Assembly: GCA_024291935.2 (NCBI GenBank)
Contig: JAGTYA010000026.1
Coordinates: 4,203,501-4,267,500 of the forward strand
Direction: 5' to 3'
DNA length: 64,000 bases
Source of the DNA: Okapia johnstoni
Lineage: Eukaryota; Chordata; Mammalia; Artiodactyla; Giraffidae
Made by a program: the position numbers and the translations under genes. The notes below the pieces were generated by a model. It was not told the origin of the DNA, did no database searches, and was given only the letters and a program-made list of their open reading frames with translations. This document shows positions 53,151 through 63,180 of this stretch, in pieces; positions within the stretch are counted from its first letter, which is position 1, and every line of letters begins with the position of its first letter.

Positions 53151-53714
53151 TTTTCAATGGCTCTTCAATGAATGGGAGAAAAGCAAGGAGGCTGAGAACT
53201 GTAATTAAGAAAAAACAAACCCAGACCATGAAACCACTTGGCCACTAAGACCCACACCCACTTCCAGGGGCCCAAGGAGGCCCCAGAGAAAAGGCAGCAT
53301 CCTTCAGATTCCCAGGCAAAAGTCCAAGACAGTGACAGTGGGCAGGGCAGCAAGACTCCGTCCGTGGACATGGGCCCAGCCTCCCCCACCTGCAGGAGTG
53401 CCCAGGCTCCCACAGGTCTCAGCCTGAACTTGTGAGCTCTCGGGGCGCGGCCAGGGTGGGGGAGCCCAGCCCACTAGGGCCCAGGGTGGACACCCGGCAG
53501 CGGGCCGGGGCTCCATGGGAAGGCAAGGAAAAGCTAGTCCCTGGAGAGAAAGCCAGGGCTGCCTCAGGCTGCCTTTTGGCTGGCAAGATGCAGGCAACTC
53601 ACAAACGTGTCTGCTGAATCACAGGGAATTCTCAGAGCATGGAGACAGTCGTGGCCTGGCCCCGTTCCGGGGAGCTGCTCTGTGAACTGACTCACTGATC
53701 CATAGTGATCAGAC
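53151..53714. other. Single-copy DNA, no gene seen
   Basis: GC-rich between 53,230 and 53,600; frames under 100 codons without domains. Confidence 0.4.
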
Positions 53715-53935
53715 TGTGCAATCAAGTATGCAGCGCTCTAACTCATAAAACTCAGGGTTCGGGTCCCGACTCTGCCCCCCAATCCCTGGGTGACCTTGGG
53801 CAAATGACTTAGCCTCTCTGTGCCTCCACGTCTTTCAACTGAAAGATGGAAATGAGTCAGTCAGATGAGCTAATATACATTAAGCCCTTAGAAGAGTGCC
53901 TGGCGCACGGTAAGGATACGTAGCATAGCCAGCGG
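53715..53935 (+). repeat. MIR SINE, near complete
   Basis: GGGTTCGGGTCCCGACTCTGCC, GGTGACCTTGGGCAAATGACTTAGCCTCTCTGTGCCTCC and GAGTGCCTGGCGCACGGTAAGG cover most of the MIR consensus in sense orientation. It is the best preserved MIR here. Confidence 0.85.
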
Positions 53936-54099
53936 GCACTAGAGGCAGGTCTCAAAACCACCTCCACCCCTGGAGCTGTGCAGTCCCCTAGGGCAGCAGC
54001 CAGCCTCCCGGGACAGCGGGGCACGTGCAATGTGACTGGTCCAGAACGAGAAGTGCTGGACTTCTCAGCCCTTCTGTGAACACAAAGTGTGCAGCGTCT

Positions 54100-54360
54100 C
54101 AGAGTGTTTCGGATGGACTAAGTGCCCAAACGATCACATTTGCATAGATTATGAAAATGAAAGATATTATTAACATGAATTTCTCCCGTTTGTTCTTCCC
54201 TTGTGAAAGTGTGACATCACAACAGCAGCTCACGTTTGTGGCCAGTCTTAGGTTTCTGTTGGATGGCGCGGCCCTGGAGAATTCTGTCTCTGACAATTCC
54301 CTCTTCCCCAAATCTGAACTCATTCTCCCCCGTTTAAGGCTCTCTTTCCTCTGGGATTGA
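54100..54360. other. Candidate conserved noncoding element
   Basis: Repeat-free, A+T-rich against GC-rich flanks, with an octamer-type ATTTGCAT (near 54,137), TGACATCA (near 54,213) and other factor-like words. Inference only; conservation is not tested. Confidence 0.3.
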
Positions 54361-54401
54361 GGGGGATCGTCGCTTCCATCCATATCAGTCCCTCTACATC
54401 A

Positions 54402-54620
54402 CAGAGGCTTCCCTGCTGGCTCAGACGGTAAAGAATCAGTCTGCAATGCGGGAGACCCAGGTTAATCCCTGGGTTGGGAAGATATCCTGGTGGAGAGCGT
54501 GGCTACCCACTCCAGTATTCTTGCCTGGAGAATTCCATGGGCAGAGGAGTCCGGTGGGCTACGGTCCATGTTGTCACAAAGAGTCGGACACAGCTGAGCA
54601 ACTACACACTTCACTTTTTT
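54402..54620 (+). mobile_element. Bov-tA SINE
   Basis: AGGCTTCCCTGCTGGCTCAGACGG through CACAGCTGAGCAACTACACACTTCAC plus a T-run; complete sense copy. Confidence 0.93.
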
Positions 54621-55149
54621 TTTCACTCCATCATAATGCCCGGATCTCTGGTGAAAACCCCCATTCCCCAGAAAAGGGGGTTCAGCCAGCAGTGCTTTCT
54701 GCCTACAGAAAAGAAAAGGGAATGGGTGCACTTGGCAGGTGGTTGGGAGGTGGGTGGCCGTTGGGGGGGGGGGTCCTCTGTTCTACTTGAGTTTCAAAAT
54801 ACAGTCTTGAGGTTAGAAGAGACTGGCAGGTCACCGGGTCCATCTTCAGGATGAGGAGCAAGGCACGGCAAGGTCTGGGGGAGGGAGAGTCAGAGCTGGA
54901 GCACGGAGGACTTCGCACCCTCCCCTCCTGGCCCCTGTTGGACCTCCGAGAGGCCCCAGGAGGGCAGCCAAGTCAGCCCGGGCCCTTCAGCAGAGACAGC
55001 GCTCCAGTCAGGCCGCCGTCCGGGGTCCAACAATTAGCCGAGGACGGGGATCCGCACAGGATCGAGGATGGGGTGGCTCAGAGCCTCAGCCCTGCCTCAG
55101 GCCACCAAGTGGGCTCCTGCCAGAGCGCCGGGCTTTCCTGGAGCCTCCA
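54621..55149. other. GC-rich single-copy DNA, no gene seen
   Basis: Contains a G13 run near 54,762 and a possible decayed reverse MIR at 54,800-54,900. CpG increases after 54,990. A 259-codon frame starting at 54,851 continues through two MIRs, which argues against coding. Confidence 0.4.
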
Positions 55150-55290
55150 CGCCTGTGTTCGATCCCATCCTCACGACAGCCAGCCTGGCTGGTGCTCTCG
55201 GCCCCTGCTTCAGAGAGAAGAAACCGAGGTGGGGAAGGCCGGTGGCTCAGTGGCACCCAGCACAGGCCAGTGGGAGGGTTGGGACTGGAG
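55150..55290 (-). repeat. MIR SINE fragment
   Basis: ATCCTCACGACAGCC and CTTCAGAGAGAAGAAACCGAGG; reverse MIR. Confidence 0.65.
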
Positions 55291-55454
55291 CCAAAATCCG
55301 TGGGAAGGAGGCGCGCCCCGAGCAAATGGGTGGAATGCAGGGAAGGGGGCGGGGCCTGCCCCCACCCCTGCAGATGCTCAGAGGGCTCCCACCGTGCCCT
55401 CGCCCTCCAGCTTCACACCTTTCCCACGGCCCCCCTCTCTCGTCACCGCCCCTC

Positions 55455-55660
55455 TCTGTAGGCGGCTTTGGGTGCTGCTCAAGAATAGGAACTGTCTGCA
55501 TTCAAATCGCAGCTCTGGCCCTGCCTGCTCTGTGTTTGAGCTCCGGCAAGTTACTCAACCTCTCCGGGCCTCCACATCCTCATCTGTGAAATGGGGAGAT
55601 GCACCTGCCCCTCTCACGGGGCTGCCTTGAGATGCTGAGTTGTACCAGCAGAGACTCAAT
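55455..55660 (+). repeat. MIR SINE, near complete
   Basis: GCATTCAAATCGCAGCTCTGGCCC, AGCTCCGGCAAGTTACTCAACCTCTCCGGGCCTCC and CATCTGTGAAATGGGGAG follow the MIR consensus in sense orientation. Confidence 0.85.
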
Positions 55661-56855
55661 ATATATCTGCAGCCACTTCTCTTGCTGTTGTTACGGTGGC
55701 TTTTCCAGGACTGTCTCCACGGGGCTGAGTCGCAGGAGTCCCCAGCCCCTCTCCTGGTTGGGTCTTCCACGGCCACTCCAGGAGGCCGGGCACAGCTTTG
55801 CTGGGTCCTCTGCTCAGGGCCACACATGCGGCAGATGGAGGTCAGGGGAGCCGTGAGCTGCTCCCCGGCATTTGTGCACACATATGTTGGATCCCTCTGG
55901 GTGCCAGGGAGCGGGTACAGTGGGGGTCAGAGGGCCCGTCAAATACAGCCACCAGCAGAGGCGGCTGCCCCCCGGGAAGGTGGGCGGCTGATCCCAAGCC
56001 CTCCTTCTTGCCGCCCCCCAGCCCCTGGCCCCTTGTTTGCTGGGCCGGCAGACCCCTCGGCAGAACCCAAATCAGCCCGTGTGATCCTCAAGGGGGATCA
56101 CTGCTGCCCACTCCAGCACCCACACTGCCTGGACGAGGGCCTCCGAGGGACAGCAGTGTCAGCTGACAGGGAAGACCACAGGACTCCACTGAGTCCCGCC
56201 GCTGGGCTGCCCTTTGTCAATCTGTGCCTCAGTTTCCCTGCCCATGAGGGACGAGGTCCGGACCTCGTGCTCTCTGAGGTCCTCACGCGACCCTCACTGA
56301 TCGGTTCATCATTCAGACAAAGAGCCGCGGATGGAGGCCAGTGGTTCCCAGGCTGCAGCCGGGCCCTAGGCCAGGGGACACCCGCCAGACTCCGCAGGGA
56401 GACAGATGGGGACAGTCCAAGGGGCTGGGTGGCGCGGGCATGCCAGACGAGGCTCGGGAGGCTGGCTCCGGGCAGGACGGGCCCGTGGTCAGACGGCAGC
56501 GGGGAGCCGTCTGCAGGATGGGGCTTCCAGGGGGACCCAGGCCCCCGAGCCAGAGGCATACCCAAGCCCCTTCCCTGGGACACTCCCTCCGCGGCCCAGC
56601 GAGAAGCCGCGTCCCCGAGTGACCCCACTCGGCTTCGGGACCAGGGCCACAAGGCGCTGGCAGCTCCTAAGACTGTGCCACAGGACGGCGGGCCACCCAC
56701 GAGCCAGCAGCCTCGGAGATCTCCCGTCACTCCTCGTCCTCGGCCCTCTGCAGCCGAGCCTTGGCAGGTGAGCGGTAGGACTCGGCGGGTAGCCGAGGGC
56801 CCAGCCAGGAGCCTGGGAAGGTTTGACTCACGATCGTACAGACTGACCCCCTGGG
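55661..56855. other. GC-rich block with CpG clustering, no gene supported
   Basis: CpG-dense from about 56,040 to 56,850. It hosts the window's longest open frame (428 codons, 55,640-56,926). That frame begins at the edge of one MIR, crosses a second MIR-like core at 56,205-56,260 and ends within a third, and its product is Pro/Arg/Gly/Ser-rich with no domain. A donor word GGCAG|GTGAGC lies at 56,766. A CpG island with possible regulatory function is the most I can support. Confidence 0.4.
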
Positions 56856-57020
56856 CCCAAGTCCCTGCCCTGCTGCTCCCAGCTGCATCATGTATATCAC
56901 GTCCAGCAAGCTGTTTCCCTTCCTGAGCCTCTATTTCTCCATCTGTAAAATGGAGTAATGAGCATCTCTGGCTCTTGGGGATGATGTGAGGGCTACAAAG
57001 GAAATGAGATGGACTCTGTC
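56856..57020 (+). repeat. MIR SINE fragment
   Basis: GCAAGCTGTTTCCCTTCCTGAGCCTC and TCCATCTGTAAAATGGAGTAATGAGC; sense MIR. Confidence 0.8.
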
Positions 57021-57480
57021 GCTAAAAGACAGCTGAAATGAACTGATGATAAGAAAGAGAGGGGGAACAAAAAGATAATCCAGTCTTTCTGTTCCTTTAA
57101 GAATGGCAACCAGCCCAGAACATCAAGAAAAGATCCCCCGTTTGGGGACCATGATTCCTACCAGAAGGAGATCCTTCTCTGAGCCCATCGAGGGAAGCCA
57201 GTATTTACCCACCAGGTGACCAGCTCCTTAGCATGTCCTCAGAAATCAGGCATTTTCCTACTGGAAAGTTTTCATTATCTTTAAATCTGATTCTGAGGGT
57301 ATGAAAGTCACAAATTTAGCCTCTCTGACTCATGAGCCATCAGCAGGCAAGTGCTGTTGGGACTTGAACAGGGCGGGCAGAGACTTCCAAAGATGGGGGG
57401 GGGGGGTTTCTTTAAACCTCTAAACAGTTTTCATTTCATAACCAGCTGACATACACATAAAGGAGTGATCTTTTTCCCAA
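57021..57480. other. Candidate conserved noncoding DNA
   Basis: Repeat-free apart from a G14 run at about 57,394-57,408. Balanced composition with GTTTTCATTATCTTTAAATC and similar words. No coding frame. Inference only. Confidence 0.3.
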
Positions 57481-57799
57481 GGAAACGTCTCACATCCAGG
57501 GCGAGGCCCTCTGCCCTACAACACCTTTGATCGCTGCATCAGGCCTGCAGCGCCCCACGGGGTGGGACGTCTCCGTCCCCTCCTGGAGACCGGGGTGTTT
57601 GTTTCTTGGTTCCCACCGACGAGCCGTGGGCTGCTGATTCTCTTGGCAGTCTCCAAGGCCGAGGGGTGTGCTGGGTAGCCTCAAGCACTAAGGCAGGCCA
57701 AAAGAATTGAGGTGCCAGGTCCCAGGAACCCCACCACCTAAGGCTGCTTGCACCCACTCACCATCGGTGACAGCCAATGTCTCGCCCTGACCACAAGCT
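57481..57799. other. Single-copy DNA, no gene seen
   Basis: No repeat, coding domain or RNA gene recognised. Confidence 0.4.
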
Positions 57800-58005
57800 C
57801 ACCGCATGCCAGGCTCCGTGCCTGAAGTAGGAGGTCTTGTCACATCTCCACCAGGACTCCTCAAGTAGGTATTGTCATGCCCATTTTGCAGGTAGGAAAA
57901 TTGAGGCTCAGAGACGTGGAATGGCATGCTTGAGATCTCACTGCTACAAAGCGGAGAGGCGGGATTTGAACCTATGTCTGTCTGGCTCCAGCATCTGCCC
58001 CCTTC
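57800..58005 (-). repeat. MIR SINE, near complete, reverse
   Basis: CCCATTTTGCAGGTAGGAAAATTGAGGCTCAGAG, TGCTACAAAGCGGAGAGGCGGGATTTGAACC and GTCTGTCTGGCTCCAGC; reverse MIR with the tRNA-like end intact. Confidence 0.88.
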
Positions 58006-58564
58006 ATCCCTCTCCTGCCTCCTCAATTTAATTCACCAAGAGTCATTTAGCAACAACACATGTCTGGTCACTACAACAAACAGATGGAGGGCAGGGGTGG
58101 TCCCAGTCCTGAGGGAACCTGCAACCTGCTGAAGGAGTGAGTGAGAGAATGAATGGATGAACAATCGAGCACATGTGGAGTGAGACGGGGCAGGAGGATG
58201 AACCAGTCTGAGAGTGGGCTCTCACGCTGGCACTCCTGTGGGCACCAGAGGCTGCCACCATCTGGGGGCCTCTGAGAAGCCACATGGAACACTCACAGGT
58301 GTCAACTCAAGACAAGGAAAAGGGGAGGTCTGCCCACTGACTGTATCTCCCACCCCCACGCTCCAGGGGGGCCTTCACGCTTCTAGGCTTGTGTGTGAGT
58401 CAGATGGCTGAGAAGTCCAGAGCAGAAAGCACGGCACAGGGACAGCCAGCGTTTGCCGCCCCCATGGAGCTGGCTGCTGCAGAAAGGGCTGCTGGGGAAA
58501 AGCGAGCTGAGACCACGGGAGGCAGGACACGAGAGGAATCTGATACAAGGCTACCCCTGCACCC
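58006..58564. other. Single-copy DNA, no gene seen
   Basis: A short (GAGT/GAAT)-type stretch occurs at 58,130-58,165. Otherwise nothing recognised. Confidence 0.4.
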
Positions 58565-58772
58565 ACGTACTGCACCTAGAGAACCCGCGCGCCTAGAGCC
58601 CGTGCTCTGGAACAAAAGTGTCCACAGCGGTGAGAAGCCCACACACCGCAACTAGAGAATAGCCCTCACTCTCTGCAACTAGAGAAAGCCTGGGCACAGC
58701 AACAAAGAGCTGGTGCAACCAATAATAATAGTAAGACAAGTAAATAAATTATATATTAAAAAAAAAAAAACA
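58565..58772 (+). mobile_element. CHR-type SINE, 3' part
   Basis: GAACCCGCGCGCCTAGAGCC, ACACCGCAACTAGAG, CTGCAACTAGAGAAAGCC and AACAAAGAGCTGGTGCAACC precede an A-rich tail ending A12. This is the body of the long CHR form without its tRNA-like head. Confidence 0.8.
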
Positions 58773-58924
58773 GACCCTGTGTATGTGAAACCGGACTTCG
58801 GAAGCACAAGGATGGGTGTTCTCTGTACTTGTTTTTACATCCTCTCTGGTAAATCTCCTCTCTTAGCAGGGAAGGTGAGTGGACTCAGCACATGTAGATG
58901 TTCTAAAAATAGAGAGGGGAAATG

Positions 58925-59145
58925 ATGGACGGATGCAGCCATGCGTGGCCATGTGAATGGGTAGTTGGATAGATAGATGGATGGATGGGTATGTGGCTGG
59001 GTGCATAAATGGATGGATGGATAAGTGGATGGGTGGATAAATGGATGGATGGATGGATAGATGGATGGATGGATGGAAGGGTGTGTAGATAGGAGGATGG
59101 GCATGTGTGTGGGTGGATAATTGAGTGGGTAGATTGATGGGTGGT
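58925..59145 (+). repeat. GGAT/TGGA tetranucleotide array
   Basis: About 220 bp of GGATGGATGGATAAGTGGATGGGT with variants. The purine-rich strand is on +, as in the other five arrays. The reverse frames rich in His/Pro/Ser/Ile are artefacts. Confidence 0.95.
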
Positions 59146-59374
59146 AGAGCCCAGATTCCTTCTGCTGTTACTAGCCCACCCACTTCTTCACCGGGAATGG
59201 ATCCAACAAACAAGATGGGATTCTGAGCCAGGTTGGAGCTGAAAAACCAGCCAGACTCCCTGAGAAAAGCCTTTGTGTCAAATGCACTGGGGAAGCAGGG
59301 AGGTGGGAGGTGGCTCCCAGCCAGGAGACACAAGCTGTCTCCCGTTGGCTTGGCAGGAAAGCCTCCCAGCTCCG
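59146..59374. other. Single-copy DNA, nothing recognised
   Basis: No feature seen. Confidence 0.35.
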
Positions 59375-59490
59375 GAGCACACGAACCAGGGTTTGGATCC
59401 TGGCTCCCTTCCTTTCAGGCTGGCTGAATGATCTTAAGCAAGTCACTCAACTTGGGGTCTTGGTTTCCTCACATAAATGAGAATCAGAGG
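59375..59490 (+). repeat. MIR SINE fragment
   Basis: GGGTTTGGATCCTGGCTCCC, AATGATCTTAAGCAAGTCACTCAAC and GGTTTCCTCACATAAATGAGAATC; sense MIR. Confidence 0.78.
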
Positions 59491-59727
59491 AACTCCCACC
59501 CTTAGCTGTCTCTGCCATGACAGTGTCCCCCCGTGGGATCATTGTCATCTTTGATAAACCTGGAATCTTCTTCTCTGGATGAAAGAAACCAGACCTCAGA
59601 ATGAAGAAAGTTCTCCAAGGTCCCAGCCAGGGCTAAAACTTCTGAGGATGGTGGTTGAACAAGGCAATGGAATTTGGAGGCTGCAGCTCTGGTTTCTGAT
59701 ATAGCACGGGCCACACTGAGAGTTGGG

Positions 59728-60128
59728 CCATAAAGACAGCTGTGCACCAAAGATTTGATGCTTTCGAACTGTGGTATCGAGGAAAACTCTTGAGAGTTCC
59801 TTTGGACAGCAAGATCAAACCAGTCAATCGTAAAGGAAATCAACCCTGAGTACTCATTGGAAGGACTGATACTGAAGCTGAAATTCCAATACTTGGGCCA
59901 CCTGATGTGAAGAGCTGAGTCATTGAGAAAGATCCTGATGCTGGGAAAGATTGAGGGCAGGAGGAGAAGGGGGTGGCAGAGGATGAGATGGTTGGATGGC
60001 ATTGCCAACTCAATGGATATGAGTTTTAGCAAACTCTGAGAGATAATGAAGGACAGGGAAGCCTGGTGTGCTGCAGTCAATGGGGTTGCAAAGAGTCAGA
60101 TATGACTTAGCAACTGGACAACAACACC
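59728..60128 (+). mobile_element. BovB LINE 3' end
   Basis: About 400 bp from AGATTTGATGCTTTCGAACTGTGG to CTTAGCAACTGGACAACAACACCACC; the (AAC)n tail has drifted to CAC/ACC units. The frame is broken by in-frame stops and a lost base pair near 59,814. No RT core. Confidence 0.92.
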
Positions 60129-60559
60129 ACCACCAAGATGTACACGTAGTCTTTAGGGAGACCCTAAGGCCTACCCCCAGACTTGGCTTGCCCTGTCTTC
60201 TGAGAACACCTGCAGATGTTGACCATTTGTGGCTGCAGTGTGGTTGAATCACCAAGGGGCACAACCCAGAGCATTCTCAGAAAACAGGGTGAGCCATCCA
60301 CTCCCCAGGTGGACTATGCCAAAGGGGCATGGCAAGGGGAGCAAGGTGTACCCCTCATTGAAGGAGGAAAGGAAGGATTTGATTGGATGGTTGGTTGGTT
60401 GGTTGGTTAGCTAGTCAGTCTCCATCAGTAACTTAGTGAGATACCAGCCTGTAGCCCGGCCCACCTGGCACCTGGGCAATGATAAGTCCCTCTCTGAGGT
60501 CCCACCTCCAATATCCACCTTTGGGTTCGTCCTCCCAGAGTCAGACTCAGCACATCACT
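60129..60559. other. Single-copy DNA with a short TTGG run
   Basis: A (TTGG)n run at 60,388-60,408 is the only repeat seen. Confidence 0.4.
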
Positions 60560-60780
60560 GCCCTGCCCGAACCTTTAAGAATCTCCAGCGTCCACAGGAC
60601 AACATCTAAGGGCCTCCCCTGGACTTTCAAAGCTTCCAGCAATGAGGCCCCTCCAAACCCCGCTTTTACCCCCATGACAGCCCTACCCAGTGTTCCTGGC
60701 CTTGACTCACACCTACCCGCCATGAGTCCATGTCCTGCTTACAGAATGAAGCCCATCTACCACAAGTCACATTTCCGGGA
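60560..60780 (+). mobile_element. L2 LINE 3' fragment
   Basis: CTTTAAGAATCTCCAGCGTCC, AACATCTAAGGGCCTCCCCTGG and GCAATGAGGCCCCTCCAAACCCC follow L2 3' text in sense orientation. Confidence 0.65.
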
Positions 60781-61024
60781 GTAGCTGAGAATGGTGGGCC
60801 CCAAACTCCTGCCATTTCTGCTAAAACAATAGCGACAAGTTGACCTGTGCTCTGCTCTTTGGTCACAGTTTCTTGTTTGTTTCTCAAGCAAATACATGCG
60901 TGGAAAACAGGAAAAAGAAAGGACCCAGTTTCTAGTGGTTATTATCCCTGGAGTCTGACCGAACAGCTTCACGGACCCATCCATTACTCCACAGTCAGGC
61001 GCTCAGTCATTCAGAGAACGCTTA

Positions 61025-61060
61025 CTGCTTCCTGGGCAAACTCACTAGTAGTGGGAAGTC
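61025..61060 (+). repeat. Left 36-bp direct repeat flanking a Bov-tA
   Basis: Begins CTGCTTCCTGGGCAAACTC and matches 61,268-61,303 at 32 of 36 positions. It is far longer than the usual target-site duplication of LINE-mobilised SINEs. Confidence 0.85.
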
Positions 61061-61262
61061 CAAGCTTCCCTGGTGGCTCAGCTGGTAAAGAATCCGCCTG
61101 CAAGGAGGGAGACCTAGGTTTGATCCCTGGGTTGGGAAGACCCCCTGGAGAAAGGAAAGGTTACCCACTCCAGTATTCAGGCCTGGAGAATTCCATGGAA
61201 TCTGTAGTCCACGGGGTTGCAAAGAGTCGAGGAGTCAAACATGACTCAGAGACTTTCACTTT
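61061..61262 (+). mobile_element. Bov-tA SINE between long direct repeats
   Basis: CAAGCTTCCCTGGTGGCTCAGC through GACTCAGAGACTTTCACTTTCAC; complete sense copy. It is bracketed by the 36-bp repeats at 61,025 and 61,268. Confidence 0.93.
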
Positions 61263-61267
61263 CACTC

Positions 61268-61303
61268 CTGCTTCCGGGGCAAACTCGCTGGTAGGGGGAA
61301 GTC
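61268..61303 (+). repeat. Right 36-bp direct repeat flanking a Bov-tA
   Basis: Begins CTGCTTCCGGGGCAAACTC. Four substitutions separate it from the left copy. Confidence 0.85.
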
Positions 61304-61651
61304 TGTGGGGTCCCACCCAAGTGATCTCGCAGGTACCAGCACAGTTTGGAGCCACAAAACCAGACGATCGGGCTTGGTTCTTGCTTCCTTGCGTTCCTCC
61401 AGGGCCTGGGGCAAGTCACTGGAGGGGCCACAAGTTGAGCCAACTCAGTGATCATGCTCCGTCACCATGATTATGAGCCCGCCACTCTGAGCCTGTCTCC
61501 CACCCGTGAAAGTAATAACGGCAGCTTGTGTCTCCCAGGGTGACGGAGGGTTCGAGGAGAAGGGGTATGTCACTCTCGGCCAGCAGACAAGCGCTCTGGA
61601 GAGCAGGGATGGGGGACAGACCTCTTTGGCTCAAAGAGGGCAACCTGCCGA
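61304..61651. other. Single-copy DNA, no gene seen
   Basis: Nothing recognised. Confidence 0.35.
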
Positions 61652-61667
61652 CTGAAAACAGCCACTG

Positions 61668-61863
61668 TGTATTCACGCTGTCACCCAGTAGTGACCGACT
61701 CTTGTGACCCCATGGACGGTAGCCCACCAGACTCCTCTGTCCATGGGATTCTCCAGGCAGGAATACTGGAGTGGGTTGCCATTTCCTCCTCCTGGCGCAG
61801 GGATTTAACTGGTGTCTCCTACATTGGCAGGCAGACTCTTTACCACTGATCCACCTGGGAAGC
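61668..61863 (-). mobile_element. Bov-tA SINE, reverse, with target duplication
   Basis: TGTATTCACGCTGTCACCCAG through CCACCTGGGAAGC. Flanks CTGAAAACAGCCACTG (61,652) and CTGAAAATGGCCACATG (61,864) are a slightly diverged target-site duplication. Confidence 0.93.
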
Positions 61864-61919
61864 CTGAAAATGGCCACATGCTCCTTTATAAAGGACTCTT
61901 AAGCCCCTTCGCAATGGAT

Positions 61920-62300
61920 GCTGTGTGAGTGTCCTGGGGCCACAGCAAAAAGTGGCCCAGAACTGCTGGCGTCAAATAGCAGAGTTCTGGAGACCAGAAG
62001 TCCAAAATCAAGCTGCCCCAGGGCCAGGCTCCCTCCAAAGTCTCCAAGGGCGGGTTCTTCCTGCCTCCTCCAGCTTCTGGGGGTTCCAGGCAGCCCTGGC
62101 TGTGGCCATGACCCTTCAGCCTCTACCTCTGTCGTCACAGGCTCCTCCTGCGTATCTCTCTTCTCCTCTTCTGTCCTTTATAACCGAAGGACCCTCCCTC
62201 ATCCAGGAAGATCACATCTCAAGATCCTTATTTTAATTACATCTGTGAAGACTCTATTTCCGAGGAAGTCCACATTTTAAGGTTCTGGGTAGATATGAGC
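61920..62300 (-). mobile_element. ERVL/MaLR-like LTR, reverse
   Basis: GAGTTCTGGAGACCAGAAGTCC, CCTCCAGCTTCTGGGGGTTCC, ATCACATCTCAAGATCCTTATTTTAATTACATCTGTGAAGAC and TTAAGGTTCTGGGTAG parallel the reverse LTR at 46,659-47,136, so the same broad family is present twice in the same orientation. Confidence 0.7.
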
Positions 62301-62410
62301 TGGGGGTGGGAGCCACACCTGGCACTGCCTTTCACCCTGGATGTTCCTCTAAGAAAGGAGCCAGACAGACTCAGAGGGAGGAGACAGGTGAGAGAGCTGG
62401 GGCAGCGCCA

Positions 62411-62456
62411 GGCGGAGGCCGAAGGACGGGGCAGGCGGAGGCCGAAGGACGGGGCA
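62411..62456 (+). repeat. Perfect 23-bp tandem duplication
   Basis: A 23-bp unit starting GGCGGAGGCCGAAGGACGGG occurs twice head to tail without a mismatch (62,411-62,433 and 62,434-62,456). Absence of divergence in a CpG-rich sequence suggests it is recent. Confidence 0.95.
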
Positions 62457-62763
62457 AGCGCTCGCCACACACCCCCCACCGCCGAGTGCCGGGGGTGGGG
62501 CGGCCACTGCCAGGCACCGGGGTGGGAAGTCAGCACGGCATCTCAGCCTTGGGGAGCCTTGGGGTCAACCCTTAAGGAGGCGTGGGGTCCGTCCAAGTGG
62601 GCCAGGCAGGTGAGGGTCACCCCAGGGGCAAAGTCACCTGAGCCGCGTGCTCAGGGTGGGGCCGTGGATACAGAGCACACACCAGAGAAAGGGCGGGGAA
62701 GACAGCCTGCAGGGCAGAGGACGCAGGCTTGATTTTGGCAAGAGGCTCGGAACTCCCGCAGCA

Positions 62764-62801
62764 ACCCTCGGCCGGCCACGCGACCCTCAGCCGGCCACGA
62801 G
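62764..62801 (+). repeat. 19-bp tandem duplication
   Basis: ACCCTCGGCCGGCCACGCG and ACCCTCAGCCGGCCACGAG lie head to tail with two differences, one of them a CpG-decay type change (CG to CA). Confidence 0.93.
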
Positions 62802-63180
62802 ATGGGGACAGGAGGCAGCGCCCGTGTGGGCGGAGCTCGCAGCTCCGCACTCTCCTGGATCCAGCGGGGAGGCAAGGAGGGGTGACGCCCTCGGGGAACC
62901 AGAGTCGCCTGCAGCCGGGGTGAGGGTCCTCGAGCCACTGGGCAGAAGGTGGGCACGTGCATCATCCCCTGGAGACAGGCCCTGGCGTGGGGACACGGAC
63001 CCCAGTCACACGCGGAGCCCAGCCACGACAAATATTTCACCGGGAGACTTCCTCCAGGATGGGGAGAAAGGCCCGAAGGTCCCTTTGTCTTAAAACATTA
63101 ATGTCCGATTTTAAATTGGGTCGGGGGCCGGAGGAGGGGCAGAGAGGAAGGCGGGGGCGGGCAGCCGTCACTGGGCATCA

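Larger units (their letters stand above)
62390..63180. other. CpG-rich block with small tandem duplications
   Basis: CpG dinucleotides are dense (about 14 in the first 145 bases), the highest local density in the window. It contains two short tandem duplications (62,411 and 62,764) and donor-like GACAG|GTGAGAG at 62,389. It may be a CpG island; no transcript can be inferred. Frames of up to 148 codons are chance openings. Confidence 0.45.

Noticed and set aside
55640..56926. 428-codon open frame, longest in the window
   Set aside because: It begins at the edge of one MIR, passes through a second MIR-like core and ends in a third, is Pro/Arg/Gly-rich, has no domain, and lies in stop-poor GC-rich DNA where other frames are also open.
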